From Cyanobium sp. Aljojuca 7A6 (GTDB lineage Bacteria > Cyanobacteriota > Cyanobacteriia > PCC-6307 > Cyanobiaceae): a stretch of DNA of 64,000 bases. The DNA is taken from the NCBI RefSeq assembly GCF_024346455.1, contig NZ_JAGQCY010000005.1:62001-126000 (forward strand), in the 5' to 3' direction. Of the stretch, positions 7,113-18,798 are shown in pieces. The notes under the pieces are model-generated. The model had not been told where the DNA came from. It did no database searches and worked only from the letters and a program-made list of their open reading frames with translations. Both the position numbers and the translations under genes were made by a program. The stretch's first letter is position 1. Each line of letters starts with the position of its first letter.

Positions 7113-9404
7113 TCAGCCGATGCCGGTGCGGCAGAGGTCGAGCACGTCGGCCATCGAGCGGATCTGATCCATGGTGGTGCGCAGCTGGACCGCACTGAGC
7201 AGCTCGACCCGCAGGTCGATGCGGGCCGGTTTGCCGGCGCTGGTTCGCACCCGGGCATCGCTGACGTTGATGCGGTGGTCGGAGAGGCGCATCAGGATGT
7301 CCTTGAGCACCCCCACCCGATCCAGCACCTCAATGCGTAGCCGCACTGGATAGCGTCGCTGCTGCGCCTCTCCGAGGGAGTTCCAGCGCACCGGCAGCCG
7401 CCGTTCCACCGGCACCTGGGGCACGTTGGCGCAGTCCTGGCGGTGGATGGTGATGCCGTGGTTGCCAAGGGCCACGGTGCCGACGATCCCCTCGCCGGGC
7501 AGGGGGCTGCAGCAGCCCCCGAGGCGGTACTCGAGGCCCTCCAGCCCGAGGATCGGGCTGTTGTTCGATGGATGGCCGTGGGGGGCGTGACGCGGCTGGG
7601 CCGCCGCCACCCCGGCGGCCACCTCCTCATTGGTGGGCGTGGGGGCGGTGGCGGCGGTGCTCAGGCGCACCTCCTCCCGCAGCCGGTTCAGCACCTGTTG
7701 CAGGGTGACGCCGCCGAAGCCCAGGGCGGCCAGCAGATCCTCGGTGCCCACCAGGTTGCAGCGCTTGGCCACGCGGGAAATCGCCTCCCCGTTGAGCAGG
7801 GCGTCAAAGCCGTCGCGGCCCAGTTCCCGCTCCAGCATCTCGGTGCCCCGCTGGATGTTGTCGTCGCGGTGGCTGCGCTTGTACCAACCACGGATGCGGT
7901 TGCGGGCCGTGGGGGTGGCCACAAAGTTGAGCCAGTCGAGGCTCGGGTGGGCGTTCTTGGCGGTGACCACCTGGACGAAGTCGCCGTTCTGAAGCGGCGT
8001 GGCCAGGGGACAGAGGCGATCGTTGATGCGCACGCCCTGGCAGTGGTTGCCCACCTCCGAGTGGATGCGGAAGGCAAAGTCGACGGCGGTGGAACCCTTG
8101 CGCAACCCCACCACGTCCCCCTTGGGGGTGAACACGAACACCTCCTCGTCGAAGAGGTCCTCCTTGATCGAGGCCAGGAAGTCGCTGCTGTCCTCGCCGC
8201 CATCGTCCTTCTGCCAATCGACCAGCTGCCGCAGCCAGTTGAAGCGCTCCGTGTCCCCCGCCGCCGGTGAGCCTCCCTCCTTGTACTTCCAGTGGGCGGC
8301 AATGCCGTACTCCGCCACCTGGTGCATGTCGGTGGTGCGGATCTGCACCTCAATCGGCCGATGGCGGCCGATCACGGCGGTGTGCAGCGACTGGTAGCCG
8401 TTGGGCTTGGGCAGGCCGATGTAGTCCTTGAAGCGGCCGGGGATCGGCCGGAAGATGTCGTGCACCACCGCAAGGGCCCGGTAGCAGCTCTCCACGCTCG
8501 GGCAGAGGATCCGCAGCGCCGCCACGTCGTAGATCTCGTGGAACGCCTTCTGCTGGCGCTGCATTTTGCTCCAGATGCCATAGAGATGCTTGGGCCGGCC
8601 GCTCACCTCGCAGTCCTGCAGGCCTGCCGCGGCCAACCGGTCGCGCAGCAGCTGCACCGTGGCTCCCAGCCGCTCCTCCCGTTCGCTGCGCTTGGTGGCG
8701 ACCTGCTGCTGCACGTCGCGGTAGGACTCGGGCTCCAGCACCTTGAAGGCCAGATCCTCCAGCTCCCACTTGAAGCGGCCGATGCCCAGCCGGTTGGCCA
8801 GGGGGGCATAGATGTCGCGGGTTTCCCGGGCGATGCGCTGCTGCTTTTCGGGCTTGAGGGCACCGAGGGTGCGCATGTTGTGCAGGCGGTCGGCCAGCTT
8901 GACCAGCACCACCCGGATGTCGCTGGCCATGGCCAGGAACATGCGCCGCAGGTTCTCCGCCTGGGCCTCGGTGCGGTTGGTGAAATGGATGCCGCCCAGC
9001 TTGGTGACCCCCTCCACCAGGGCGCGCACCTCCTCACCGAAGCGGGCCTCGATCTCCTCAGGGGTGACCTGGGTGTCCTCCACGACGTCGTGGAGGAAGC
9101 CGGCGGCGATCACCGCCGCACTGGCTCCGATGTCACGCAGCAGACCAGCGACGGCGATCGGATGGACGATGTAGGGCTCGCCGCTGGCCCGGAACTGGCC
9201 GTCGTGGAGCTGGTAGGCGAAATCGAAGGCCGTGGCCACCAGGGCCTCAGGATCAACCGGGCGCGACGCGTCGCCGACCGGCTGCAGTTGCTGAAGGCTC
9301 TGGCGCAGCCAGGCCGGCAGGGGGACGCCGTAGGTGCGCTCGGATGCCGGGACCGAGGCGTAGGCCACCGGAGAGGTACCTGGATCCGGCGCCACTCTCA
9401 GCAT
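7113..9404 (-). CDS. relA: RelA/SpoT family (p)ppGpp synthetase/hydrolase
   Basis: 763 residues, the length of long Rel enzymes that make and degrade the stringent-response alarmone (p)ppGpp. Order of domains: HD hydrolase (HDGQFRASGEPYIVHPIAVA, with FLHDVVEDT), synthetase (KPNGYQSLHTAVIG, EVQIRTTDMHQVAEYGIAAH), TGS (EVFVFTPKGDVVGLRKGSTA), a zinc-finger/helical part, and a C-terminal ACT domain. Both catalytic halves look intact, so it is probably bifunctional, as expected for the single Rel of cyanobacteria. The start MLRVAPDPG at 9404 is chosen because GAAGG lies upstream; the longer open frame to 9524 has poor coding character. It is convergent with the methyltransferase gene. Confidence 0.95.
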   Translation of the reverse strand: MLRVAPDPGTSPVAYASVPASERTYGVPLPAWLRQSLQQLQPVGDASRPVDPEALVATAFDFAYQLHDGQFRASGEPYIVHPIAVAGLLRDIGASAAVIAAGFLHDVVEDTQVTPEEIEARFGEEVRALVEGVTKLGGIHFTNRTEAQAENLRRMFLAMASDIRVVLVKLADRLHNMRTLGALKPEKQQRIARETRDIYAPLANRLGIGRFKWELEDLAFKVLEPESYRDVQQQVATKRSEREERLGATVQLLRDRLAAAGLQDCEVSGRPKHLYGIWSKMQRQQKAFHEIYDVAALRILCPSVESCYRALAVVHDIFRPIPGRFKDYIGLPKPNGYQSLHTAVIGRHRPIEVQIRTTDMHQVAEYGIAAHWKYKEGGSPAAGDTERFNWLRQLVDWQKDDGGEDSSDFLASIKEDLFDEEVFVFTPKGDVVGLRKGSTAVDFAFRIHSEVGNHCQGVRINDRLCPLATPLQNGDFVQVVTAKNAHPSLDWLNFVATPTARNRIRGWYKRSHRDDNIQRGTEMLERELGRDGFDALLNGEAISRVAKRCNLVGTEDLLAALGFGGVTLQQVLNRLREEVRLSTAATAPTPTNEEVAAGVAAAQPRHAPHGHPSNNSPILGLEGLEYRLGGCCSPLPGEGIVGTVALGNHGITIHRQDCANVPQVPVERRLPVRWNSLGEAQQRRYPVRLRIEVLDRVGVLKDILMRLSDHRINVSDARVRTSAGKPARIDLRVELLSAVQLRTTMDQIRSMADVLDLCRTGIG

Positions 9405-9803
9405 CACACCCTTCAGGGTCCCCCCATGGTATGGGGCAATCGTCACGAACCAGGGGATTTGCGCATTCGGCCATCCAGACTGGGCACCGCCGGCCCCGTC
9501 CATGGCCCCCAGAGCCCCGTCCACCCCGGCAGTGGGCGGCCCACCTTCGATCGGGTGGATCTGACCGTGAGCGCCCTATGCATTGGAGGACGGAAGCCCC
9601 ATTTGCATGACCGCCACCCACCTTTCGGCCCTGAATCGGCAGCGGTGGCCTGGGCCGTCCACACAACCCAGGTTTCCCCATTGCGATCCTGCGCCCGCTC
9701 GCCACTACCAGTGATGAGCGACTCTGTGGGACATGCATCCCCCAAGAAAGGAAGAAGCAATTTCTTAGAAGAGAAATAGAAACACTTTAATCTCTCCAGA
9801 GTC
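9405..9803. other. Intergenic region between relA and the RTX gene
   Basis: About 400 bases upstream of relA and of the divergent RTX gene. All open frames here look like chance GC-rich frames. The part near 9750-9800 is clearly more AT-rich than its surroundings, as expected for a regulatory region. No RNA gene, repeat or terminator is recognisable. Confidence 0.4.
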
Positions 9804-9831
9804 TTGATGGACCTTCATGGCGAGGTAGAAT
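9804..9831 (+). promoter_or_regulatory. Candidate sigma70-type promoter for the RTX gene
   Basis: TTGATG at 9804-9809 and TAGAAT at 9826-9831 are separated by 16 bases. The first matches the -35 consensus at TTGA and the second matches the -10 consensus at five of six positions. A start about seven bases later would give a leader of roughly 30 bases before the ATG at 9868. Match by eye only. Confidence 0.45.
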
Positions 9832-9867
9832 GGGGAGCTATCTTCATTCTGGCCGACAGCGCGAGCA

Positions 9868-12800
9868 ATGGTTGTTCTCAACTGGAAAGGTGGTCTCGGC
9901 AACGTCACCCTTGACCCGGGCACCTCGATCCTGGTGCCATTTCAGACCACCCTGGCGAGCCTGCTTCCGGTCCCCATCCCGGCTGCCACCGTCGCACAAC
10001 CAGACGAATACGGAATCTATTTCCTCGTCGAGTCCATTGACCCGACAACAAACGCTGTCACCTTCAAGAAAGACAGCGATGGATTTAAGATACCCCTAGG
10101 CTATACCTCATACCGAACAACAAATAACGCATCTACTCCACCTACGATAGACGATTACCTGATTGCAATCGGCTATCCGCCCGGAGTACTACCTGGCGGC
10201 ACCTACAGCAATGCCCTCAACCTCACAACCATCCGCCTGGGAGATGGCAACGACGTTTTCACCCTGAGCGGCAGCGGTATCACCCAATCGCTCAGCGCCG
10301 TCGTCAGCAAGGAGGCCAGCCAAGGCTATATTTTCCAGTCCAACATCTTTGCTGGTGCTGGCGACGATCTGGTTGTCGCCCTGATGCCCTGGCAATCCGT
10401 GTTCAAGGGCGGAACCAACACGGCCTACAGCGATGCCATCCACGACCCCTCAGGGACTGGTGTCGCCATCACCCTGAGTGACAGCCTCACGCTGGAGGAG
10501 ATTCCCTTTGGCGACACCATTGAACTGAAGGGATCCCGATTCGACTGGGACATCGAATTCCGCGACGGCAATGGTGACGGCAGCGTGACCCTGGCTTCCA
10601 TTCTGGACGAAAGTGACTATATCGCTACATCCAACAACAACAGAATCTACGGGTTTGAGCGCATACTCTTCGGCGACATCTTGTTTGATCTTGTTCTGTA
10701 TCGGCAGCTGGAAAGCAGCGTTGTTTACGGACAACCCGATTATTACCTAATCGGCAGCGAACCCCAGGCTCCGGAACTCAATTCAGACATGGCGAGTGGA
10801 TCCGATCTCTGGGAAGCCTTCCGTTTCAACCGCACAAAGCTTGAGGGCATCACCGGCACGGCGACGAATTCAACCGATGTCTTCACAGGCAACGCCAACG
10901 ACACCCCCTTTCTTGTTGGGGCGCTTCAGTTTGCTTCGTTGAACACCGAAGCTGGCAACGATATCGTTGAGATCGGCAGTGCCGATCAGGCCACGGTTGA
11001 TCTCGGTAGTGGTTCCGATCAACTGAAGGTGAATGGCGGCTTCTCCCGCTCAAACGCGTTCGGGGGCGATGGTGAAGACAACATCATCCTCAACACCGTC
11101 AGCAATTCAAGAGTCTCCGGCGGCTCGGGCAGAGACATCATCGAGGTGCGCACGTCTGCGACAGACACCGCGTTCGACGGCGGTGACGGTTCCGGTGACA
11201 CCCTGCTGCTGCCGGGCACCTTTGCCTCCTACGCCCTGACCTCCAGTAACACCGGTGGGGTCGTTACCTTCACCGATGGCTTCGGCAACAGCTTCACCGG
11301 CTTCGAGACGTTCAAGTTCAGCGACATCAGCTTGGATGCGCTGCAGGAACTCAGTATCACCGGGCCCGCAGCAGCGGTGGAAGAGGGTTCGGGGGCCACG
11401 TACACGATCGCCCTCAGCGGCAGCGGCTTGGCGAGCGGGGAGAGCGTCGCTTTCTCCCTACAACTCGGCAATGGAACCGCCCAGTTCTCTTCCGATCTGG
11501 CGGCACTGGTCCTGGGTTCGCTGCAGGCCCTCCCTGGAATCGTGCTGCGCAACGTGAGCGTGGATGCCGCCACCGGCCTGATCCAGGCCGTGGCCTCAGC
11601 CAACAGGGCGTTCGGCGCGGCTGCCCCCATCGCCACCCTGACCCTGCCGGTCGCGGTGGACCTGCTGGCGGAGCCAGACGAAACCTTCACCGTCACCCTG
11701 ACGGACTTCGTGCAGTCCCAGACGGCGACCACCACGATCAGCAACGTGCTGCCCGTCACCATCAGGCTCAACGGGCCTGCCACGGTCACCGAAGGATCAA
11801 CCGCCGACTACTCCGTCGTTCTCGATGGCGTCGGCCTCGCCGCCGGCCGCAGCGTGACCTTCAGCCTCAACTCCGCCGGCGGCACCGCCACGGAAGGTGC
11901 AGACTTTGCCGCCCTGCTCGCCACCAGTCTGCAGAAAGCGGATGGCATCCAGCTCAGCGGCATCAGCACCGCTGCCGATGGCACCGTGACGGTCACCGCC
12001 ACGAACATCAGCGGCGCCGCCCTGGCGGTGGGCGCCACGTTGCTGACTTTGCAACTGCCGATCACCACCGATTCGGTGGTGGAGGGGAACGAAACCTTCG
12101 GCGTCACCCTGTCCAGCGGCACGGCGGTGGTCAGCAGCGGGGTGGTCACCACCACCATCAGCGACCTGGTGCCCACGCCCACCATTGCCCTCAGCGGACA
12201 GGCGTCCGTGGTTGAGGGGCAAGCAGCGGCCTACGCCGTGACGCTGGCCGGCTCTGGCCTGCTGGCCGGCCAGAGCATCACGTTCACCCTTGATTCGACC
12301 AGTGGCACCGCCACGGAAGGGGTGGATTTCGCCGCTCTCGCAGCCGCGGGCCTCACCGCCGGCGCCGGCATCACCCTCAGCAGCATCAGCACCGACCCCG
12401 TCACCAAGGCCCTCACCCTCACCGCCGCCAACACCAGTGGTGGCTCGCTTGCAGCCGGATCCCAGCTGCTCAGTTTCTTCGTTGCCACCACCGTCGATAC
12501 CATTGCCGAGGCGGATGAAGCCTTCAGCGTCAGCCTCACCAGCAGCAACGCCACGGTGGGGGCCGGTTCCATCACGACAACCATCACTGATAACGACTCG
12601 GCGGTGATCATGCTCACCGCTACCGCACCGCCCCTGATCACAGAGGGGCGCTCCGCCACTTATGAAGTCTCGCTGGATGGTGTGGCTTTGGGTGTCGGCG
12701 GCAGCGTGACATTCACGCTGGATTCCTCGAGTGGCACCGCCATCGAAGGGATCGATTTCGCAGCACTGACTCCTGCTGCGCTGACGGCTGGCGCGGGAAT

Positions 12801-14295
12801 AACGCTGAGCGGCATCGGCATCGACCCAATCACCAAGGCGGTGACGGTGACGGCCACCAATACCAGTGGCGCAGATCTGGCGGCTGGGTCGCAACTTTTG
12901 AGCTTCGAAATCACGACCATCGCTGATTCCGTTGTTGAGAACAGTGAGCTTTTTGGTTTGAGCCTCACCAGCAGCCTGGCCACGGTGAGCGGAGGGGCGT
13001 TCTTGAGCTCTGTCATCAGGGACTCTCCCTCCAGCTTCCAGAACCCTGGTGCCTTTACAGCCTTCAGCTCAGTCGGCAATGTTTCCCTGGGTAGCAACCT
13101 CATCGGCTATGCCCTGCAAGTGGGCAGCGGCAGCCCCATCCAGATCACCTACAACGGCATCAACGCCTCACCCACAAGCCCTGGTTCGGGTTGGACTGCC
13201 ATTGGCGCCGCGGCCAATGGGGCAGGCTTTGATCTGTTTTTCAAGAACACCAATGGCTCCTATGCGCTCTGGAACCTCAATAGCAGCGGTGCCGCTACGG
13301 CTGGAAAGGTGTTGTCGTCGGCTGAAGTTCTGACAGCCGAATCAAAACTAGGTGCTGATCTCGATGGCGATCGCGAAATCGGCTTCTCCTTCAATCCTTC
13401 TCGCACCATCGGTAGCGTTAGCTTCGGAACCACACAGCTGGGGTATGGCCTGAGGGTGAACAGCGGCAGCCCCATCCAGATCACCTACAACGGCATCAAC
13501 GCCTCACCCACAAGCCCTGGTTCGGGTTGGACTGCCATTGGCGCCGCGGCCAATGGGGCAGGCTTTGATCTGTTCTTTAAGAACACCAATGGCTCCTATG
13601 CGCTCTGGAATCTCAATAACAGCGGTGCCGCTACGGCTGGAAAGGTGTTGTCCGCTTCTGAGCTTCGTGAGTCAGAAGTAGCCATCAGGGCAGATCTAAG
13701 CGGTGATGGCCGGGTTGGTCCATTTGCTTTACGAGGCGGCGGGCCCCAAGCAGATGCCCTCACCGGCTTGGTGAACGTGGCGACCTTCGGCTTTGCTGGC
13801 GACGACACCCTGTCAGGCGGCAGCCCATCCGCTAATGGCTTCGACATCCTGATGGGTGGAAGCGGCCACGATTCCTACAGGCTGGCCGCGGGCAGGAGCA
13901 CGCTGGTGATCGACAACGGCGTGGATTCCACCGATTCGATCACGGCCCTGGGCCTGTCACTCAACGTTGGCACCACAACTCTCAACACCCTGGAAGGTGG
14001 CCAACATCTAGTGTTCTCCGATAGGGCAACCAACTCCAGGCTTTATCTCTACGATTGGCAGAACGCAAGCAACCGTATCGAAACCTTCCAGTTCGCCGAT
14101 GGATCGTTCAGCTTCCAGCAGCTGCAGCAGAAGGTGACAAGTCTCGGTGCCTCTCTAACCGACGCGACCTGGGCCAACTGGGACAGCCAGTTCGGCAACG
14201 GTCAGCTCACGCAGATTGGGTTCGCCTCCGGCGCTGCGATGGACAACTTGATCAGCTATTACAAGGCGGTGGACACATCAGGCGTTCTTGCCTGA
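9868..14295 (+). CDS. Large RTX/Calx-beta-repeat secreted protein
   Basis: 1475 residues with no signal peptide. Glycine/aspartate calcium-binding repeats occur in the first part (GDGNDVFTLSGSG, GAGDDLVVAL, GGDGEDNIIL, GGSGRDIIEV) and again near residue 1310 (GDDTLSGG, LMGGSGHDSY). Residues about 490-1045 hold four Calx-beta-like units of about 140 residues, each with a VEG-x-Y opening and a SGTATEG-x-DFAAL signature. Two units resembling the tryptophan-rich W_rich_C repeat (GWTAIGAAANGAGFDLFFKN) follow, each ending in a calcium-loop motif (DLDGDREIGF, DLSGDGRVGPF). The layout suggests type I secretion of a surface or released adhesin; that is family inference. No transport ATPase gene is next to it. 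The start lacks a clear ribosome binding site. Confidence 0.85.
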   Translation: MVVLNWKGGLGNVTLDPGTSILVPFQTTLASLLPVPIPAATVAQPDEYGIYFLVESIDPTTNAVTFKKDSDGFKIPLGYTSYRTTNNASTPPTIDDYLIAIGYPPGVLPGGTYSNALNLTTIRLGDGNDVFTLSGSGITQSLSAVVSKEASQGYIFQSNIFAGAGDDLVVALMPWQSVFKGGTNTAYSDAIHDPSGTGVAITLSDSLTLEEIPFGDTIELKGSRFDWDIEFRDGNGDGSVTLASILDESDYIATSNNNRIYGFERILFGDILFDLVLYRQLESSVVYGQPDYYLIGSEPQAPELNSDMASGSDLWEAFRFNRTKLEGITGTATNSTDVFTGNANDTPFLVGALQFASLNTEAGNDIVEIGSADQATVDLGSGSDQLKVNGGFSRSNAFGGDGEDNIILNTVSNSRVSGGSGRDIIEVRTSATDTAFDGGDGSGDTLLLPGTFASYALTSSNTGGVVTFTDGFGNSFTGFETFKFSDISLDALQELSITGPAAAVEEGSGATYTIALSGSGLASGESVAFSLQLGNGTAQFSSDLAALVLGSLQALPGIVLRNVSVDAATGLIQAVASANRAFGAAAPIATLTLPVAVDLLAEPDETFTVTLTDFVQSQTATTTISNVLPVTIRLNGPATVTEGSTADYSVVLDGVGLAAGRSVTFSLNSAGGTATEGADFAALLATSLQKADGIQLSGISTAADGTVTVTATNISGAALAVGATLLTLQLPITTDSVVEGNETFGVTLSSGTAVVSSGVVTTTISDLVPTPTIALSGQASVVEGQAAAYAVTLAGSGLLAGQSITFTLDSTSGTATEGVDFAALAAAGLTAGAGITLSSISTDPVTKALTLTAANTSGGSLAAGSQLLSFFVATTVDTIAEADEAFSVSLTSSNATVGAGSITTTITDNDSAVIMLTATAPPLITEGRSATYEVSLDGVALGVGGSVTFTLDSSSGTAIEGIDFAALTPAALTAGAGITLSGIGIDPITKAVTVTATNTSGADLAAGSQLLSFEITTIADSVVENSELFGLSLTSSLATVSGGAFLSSVIRDSPSSFQNPGAFTAFSSVGNVSLGSNLIGYALQVGSGSPIQITYNGINASPTSPGSGWTAIGAAANGAGFDLFFKNTNGSYALWNLNSSGAATAGKVLSSAEVLTAESKLGADLDGDREIGFSFNPSRTIGSVSFGTTQLGYGLRVNSGSPIQITYNGINASPTSPGSGWTAIGAAANGAGFDLFFKNTNGSYALWNLNNSGAATAGKVLSASELRESEVAIRADLSGDGRVGPFALRGGGPQADALTGLVNVATFGFAGDDTLSGGSPSANGFDILMGGSGHDSYRLAAGRSTLVIDNGVDSTDSITALGLSLNVGTTTLNTLEGGQHLVFSDRATNSRLYLYDWQNASNRIETFQFADGSFSFQQLQQKVTSLGASLTDATWANWDSQFGNGQLTQIGFASGAAMDNLISYYKAVDTSGVLA
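13125..13316 (+). repeat. Direct repeat, copy 1 (W_rich_C-like unit)
   Basis: A 192-base segment starting cagcggcagccccatcc that recurs 336 bases downstream with only a few base differences (for example ttt ttc versus ttc ttt). It encodes about 64 residues including GWTAIGAAANGAGFDLFFKN. The spacing is a whole number of codons (112), so the reading frame is kept. Confidence 0.9.
13461..13652 (+). repeat. Direct repeat, copy 2 (W_rich_C-like unit)
   Basis: Second copy of the 192-base unit within the RTX gene. Near identity at synonymous positions points to recent duplication or gene conversion rather than ancient repeat divergence. The sequence between the copies is not conserved to the same degree. 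Confidence 0.9.
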
Positions 14296-14377
14296 TTTGA
14301 GTCACATCGATGGCTTCAGGATCGACTGAGGGCGTGATCCACGGCAAATCCGAGAACCTCTAGTCCCGCAATTTTCC

Positions 14378-16006
<1,629 letters not shown>

Positions 16007-16039
16007 TCCACCCGACGGAGCCGTCCTGGTCTGGAAAGA

Positions 16040-16534
16040 TCAGAGGATCGCGCCCAGCAGGTCGGCAATCAGCAGGTCGTCGAGGGAAAAAAGGCCGCCA
16101 CCGGAGGTGATCAGCACCAGGCACATCACCACGTACATGGCCGCCTTCTCCCAGCTCGGCGGTTCACCGACGCCCATCGGTCCGGCGTAGTCCCCCTCGG
16201 GGATCTGGTACGGATCGGGAGCGATGAAGGGCGTTCCGGAGACGAGTTCCAGCACCATGGCATAGGCCATCGACACCAGGATCGCCAGGGCCGCCAGGGG
16301 GGTGAGCAGCCCAGGGATCAGGGCGATCCCGGCACCCCACATCGAGGCCGCCGACAGAAAACAGAGCCATTCCGGCGTCTTCATCGCCGTCGACCACGTT
16401 TTGAGGTTGCGCAGCTTCGGCCAGCCGTGACGGATGAAGGCCACCCCCACGAACAGCCGCAGCAGGAGCAGGCCGACGCCCGCCGCCGGGGATGGCCCCA
16501 CAGGCACGAGCAGCGTGACAATCTCGAGATCCAT
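16040..16534 (-). CDS. DoxX family membrane protein
   Basis: 164 residues, starting MDLEIVTLLVPVGPSPAAG, with four predicted membrane helices. LLLLRLFVGVAFIRHGWPKL is the characteristic DoxX start (GxxFxxHGxxKL), followed by AASMWGAGIALIPGLLTPLA. The frame is open further upstream to 16678, but that part is arginine-rich and overlaps the divergent glgX gene, so the methionine at 16534 is preferred. DoxX proteins are small quinone- or thiol-linked membrane proteins of mixed function. It is convergent with the ABC ATPase gene, 33 bases away. Family call good, role unknown. Confidence 0.8.
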   Translation of the reverse strand: MDLEIVTLLVPVGPSPAAGVGLLLLRLFVGVAFIRHGWPKLRNLKTWSTAMKTPEWLCFLSAASMWGAGIALIPGLLTPLAALAILVSMAYAMVLELVSGTPFIAPDPYQIPEGDYAGPMGVGEPPSWEKAAMYVVMCLVLITSGGGLFSLDDLLIADLLGAIL

Positions 16535-16668
16535 CGGTGAGCGAAGCAGCGGAACGGCTTGCCGGCCCAACGTAAGCAGGGTGGGCGGTCGGCGCCGCGG
16601 CAGGGCGAATCCGCCTCCCCTGGCCATCATGCGGGGCAGGGCTCCTGCCACTCCCCCCTGCCATCGCC

Positions 16669-18798
16669 ATGACCCCATGCACGGCGGCCCTGCCGTCCCC
16701 AGGCACCACTGCTCCCCTGGGTGCCTCCCTGGGTGATGGCGGAGTCAACTTCAGCCTCTACGCCCGGCGGGCAACGGCGGTGGAACTGTGCCTGTTCGAG
16801 CGCGTCGATGACGCCGTGCCAAGCCATCGCATCGCCCTCGATCCCGCCCGGCACCGCACCGGCGGCTATTGGCACACCCGGGTTGAGGGCATCGGGCCCG
16901 GCCAGCTCTATGGCTGGCGGGTGGAGGGGCCCTGGCAGCCGCAGCTGGGGTTGCGGTTCGATCCGGCCAACCTGCTGCTCGACCCCCATGGGTTGGCCCT
17001 GGCGATGCCACCGGGCTATGGCCGCGCCCCCGGCCGCAGCAGCGCCGGCGACTGGGGCACCGCCATTAAGAGCGTCGTGGCCGATCCGCTCGCCTACGAC
17101 TGGCAGGGGGATCGCCCCCTGCACCGGCCCTCGCGCGAAACGGTGATCTACGAACTGCACGTGCGCGGTTTCACCGCCCACCCCAGTGCCGGCCTGCCGC
17201 CGGAGCAGGCCGGCACCTACCGGGGCCTGATCAGCAAGATCCCCTACCTCCAGGATCTGGGCATCACGGCGGTGGAACTGCTGCCGGTGTTCGCCTTCGA
17301 TCCCCTGGCGGCCCCCGATGGCCACCGCAACTACTGGGGCTATCAGCCGATCTCCTTCTTCGCGCCCCACCCTGGCTACGCCTGCAGCAGCGATCCCCTG
17401 GCGGTGATCGATGAGTTCCGCGACCTGGTCAAGGCGCTGCACCGCGCCGGCATCGAGGTGATCCTTGATGTGGTGTTCAACCACACCGCCGAAGCCGATG
17501 TCGAAGGGCCGTCCTTCTGCTTCCGAGGCCTGGCGGACGGCGACTACTACCTGCAGCAAGGGGATGGCACCTACATCGATGTGACCGGCTGCGGGAACAC
17601 CTTCAACACCAACCACCCGGTGGTACGGCGCCTGATCCACCACAGCCTGCGCCACTGGGTGCAGCATTTGCATGTCGATGGCTTTCGCTTCGATCTGGCC
17701 TCGGTGCTGGATCGGGACCAGACCGGACAGCCGACGCCCCTCTCCCCGATCCTCTGGGACATCGACACCGATCCGGTGCTGGCGGGCACCAAGCTGATCG
17801 CCGAGGCCTGGGACGCCGCCGGCCTCTATCAGGTGGGCAGTTTCGTCGGCGACAACTGGCAGGAGTGGAACGGACGCTTCCGCGACGACGTGCGCCGTTT
17901 CGTCAAGGGAGACCCGGGCCTCGCGGCCAGCGTCGGGCAACGGCTGATCGGCAGCCCCGACATCTACGGCCACAAGCAGCGTGAAGCCGAGGCCAGCGTC
18001 AACTTCATCACCTGCCACGACGGCTTCACCCTGGCGGACCTGGTCAGCTACAACGGCAAGCACAACGAGGCCAACGGCGAAGACAACCGCGACGGCAGCG
18101 ACGACAATGCCAGCTGGAACTGCGGCGTCGAGGGACCCACGCAGGACATCGATGTCCTGGCCCTGCGCGCCCGGCAGAGCCGCAACTTGCTGACCCTGCT
18201 GCTGCTGGCCACCGGCACACCGATGCTGGCCATGGGGGACGAGATGGGCCGCAGCCAGCAGGGCAACAACAACGCCTACGCCCAGGACAACCCCCTCAGC
18301 TGGCTCGATTGGTCGCTGTTGGACCGCCAGGCCGACCTGCATCGCTTCGTGCGGGAGCTCGTGACCTACCGCCAGCGGCGGGATGTGGTGGTCAGCTCCC
18401 GCAGCCTCAGCCTCGGCGAGCTGGTGCAACGGCATCAGGTGAGCTGGCATGGGGTCGAACCGAACCAACCCGACTGGAGCGAAAGCTCCCATGCCTTCGC
18501 CATGACGATCACCAGCATTGGCCAACGGTTCCGCTGGCACGCCATGCTCAACGCCTGGTGGGAACCGCTGCCGTTCCGTTTGCCCCCCGCCGGGGCCGGC
18601 CCCCATGCCTGGCAGCGCTGGATCGACACCTCCCGGCCCAGCCCGGAGGATGTGGTGCCCTGGGGCAGCGCGCCGGCCCTGGTGGGTGACACCTACACAC
18701 TGCAGCCCCGTTCGGTCGTGGTGCTGACCGTGGAGCTCAACCTTGCAGCAGTTGCAGCCGATGGCCATCCGGATCGGCCAGCTGCAGGGCCCACTTAG
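16669..18798 (+). CDS. glgX: Glycogen debranching enzyme GlgX (isoamylase type, GH13)
   Basis: 709 residues, normal for GlgX. The N-terminal CBM48-like domain (GDGGVNFSLYARRATAVELC) precedes a GH13 barrel with region I DVVFNHTAE, region II DGFRFDLAS (catalytic Asp nucleophile), region III LIAEAWDAAG (catalytic Glu) and region IV FITCHDGFTLADL. The enzyme cleaves alpha-1,6 branches of glycogen after phosphorylase action. The ATG at 16669 is within the usual N-terminal context. The last 62 bases overlap the convergent VOC gene. Two other glycan-debranching-type enzymes occur in this window but have different folds. Confidence 0.93.
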   Translation: MTPCTAALPSPGTTAPLGASLGDGGVNFSLYARRATAVELCLFERVDDAVPSHRIALDPARHRTGGYWHTRVEGIGPGQLYGWRVEGPWQPQLGLRFDPANLLLDPHGLALAMPPGYGRAPGRSSAGDWGTAIKSVVADPLAYDWQGDRPLHRPSRETVIYELHVRGFTAHPSAGLPPEQAGTYRGLISKIPYLQDLGITAVELLPVFAFDPLAAPDGHRNYWGYQPISFFAPHPGYACSSDPLAVIDEFRDLVKALHRAGIEVILDVVFNHTAEADVEGPSFCFRGLADGDYYLQQGDGTYIDVTGCGNTFNTNHPVVRRLIHHSLRHWVQHLHVDGFRFDLASVLDRDQTGQPTPLSPILWDIDTDPVLAGTKLIAEAWDAAGLYQVGSFVGDNWQEWNGRFRDDVRRFVKGDPGLAASVGQRLIGSPDIYGHKQREAEASVNFITCHDGFTLADLVSYNGKHNEANGEDNRDGSDDNASWNCGVEGPTQDIDVLALRARQSRNLLTLLLLATGTPMLAMGDEMGRSQQGNNNAYAQDNPLSWLDWSLLDRQADLHRFVRELVTYRQRRDVVVSSRSLSLGELVQRHQVSWHGVEPNQPDWSESSHAFAMTITSIGQRFRWHAMLNAWWEPLPFRLPPAGAGPHAWQRWIDTSRPSPEDVVPWGSAPALVGDTYTLQPRSVVVLTVELNLAAVAADGHPDRPAAGPT

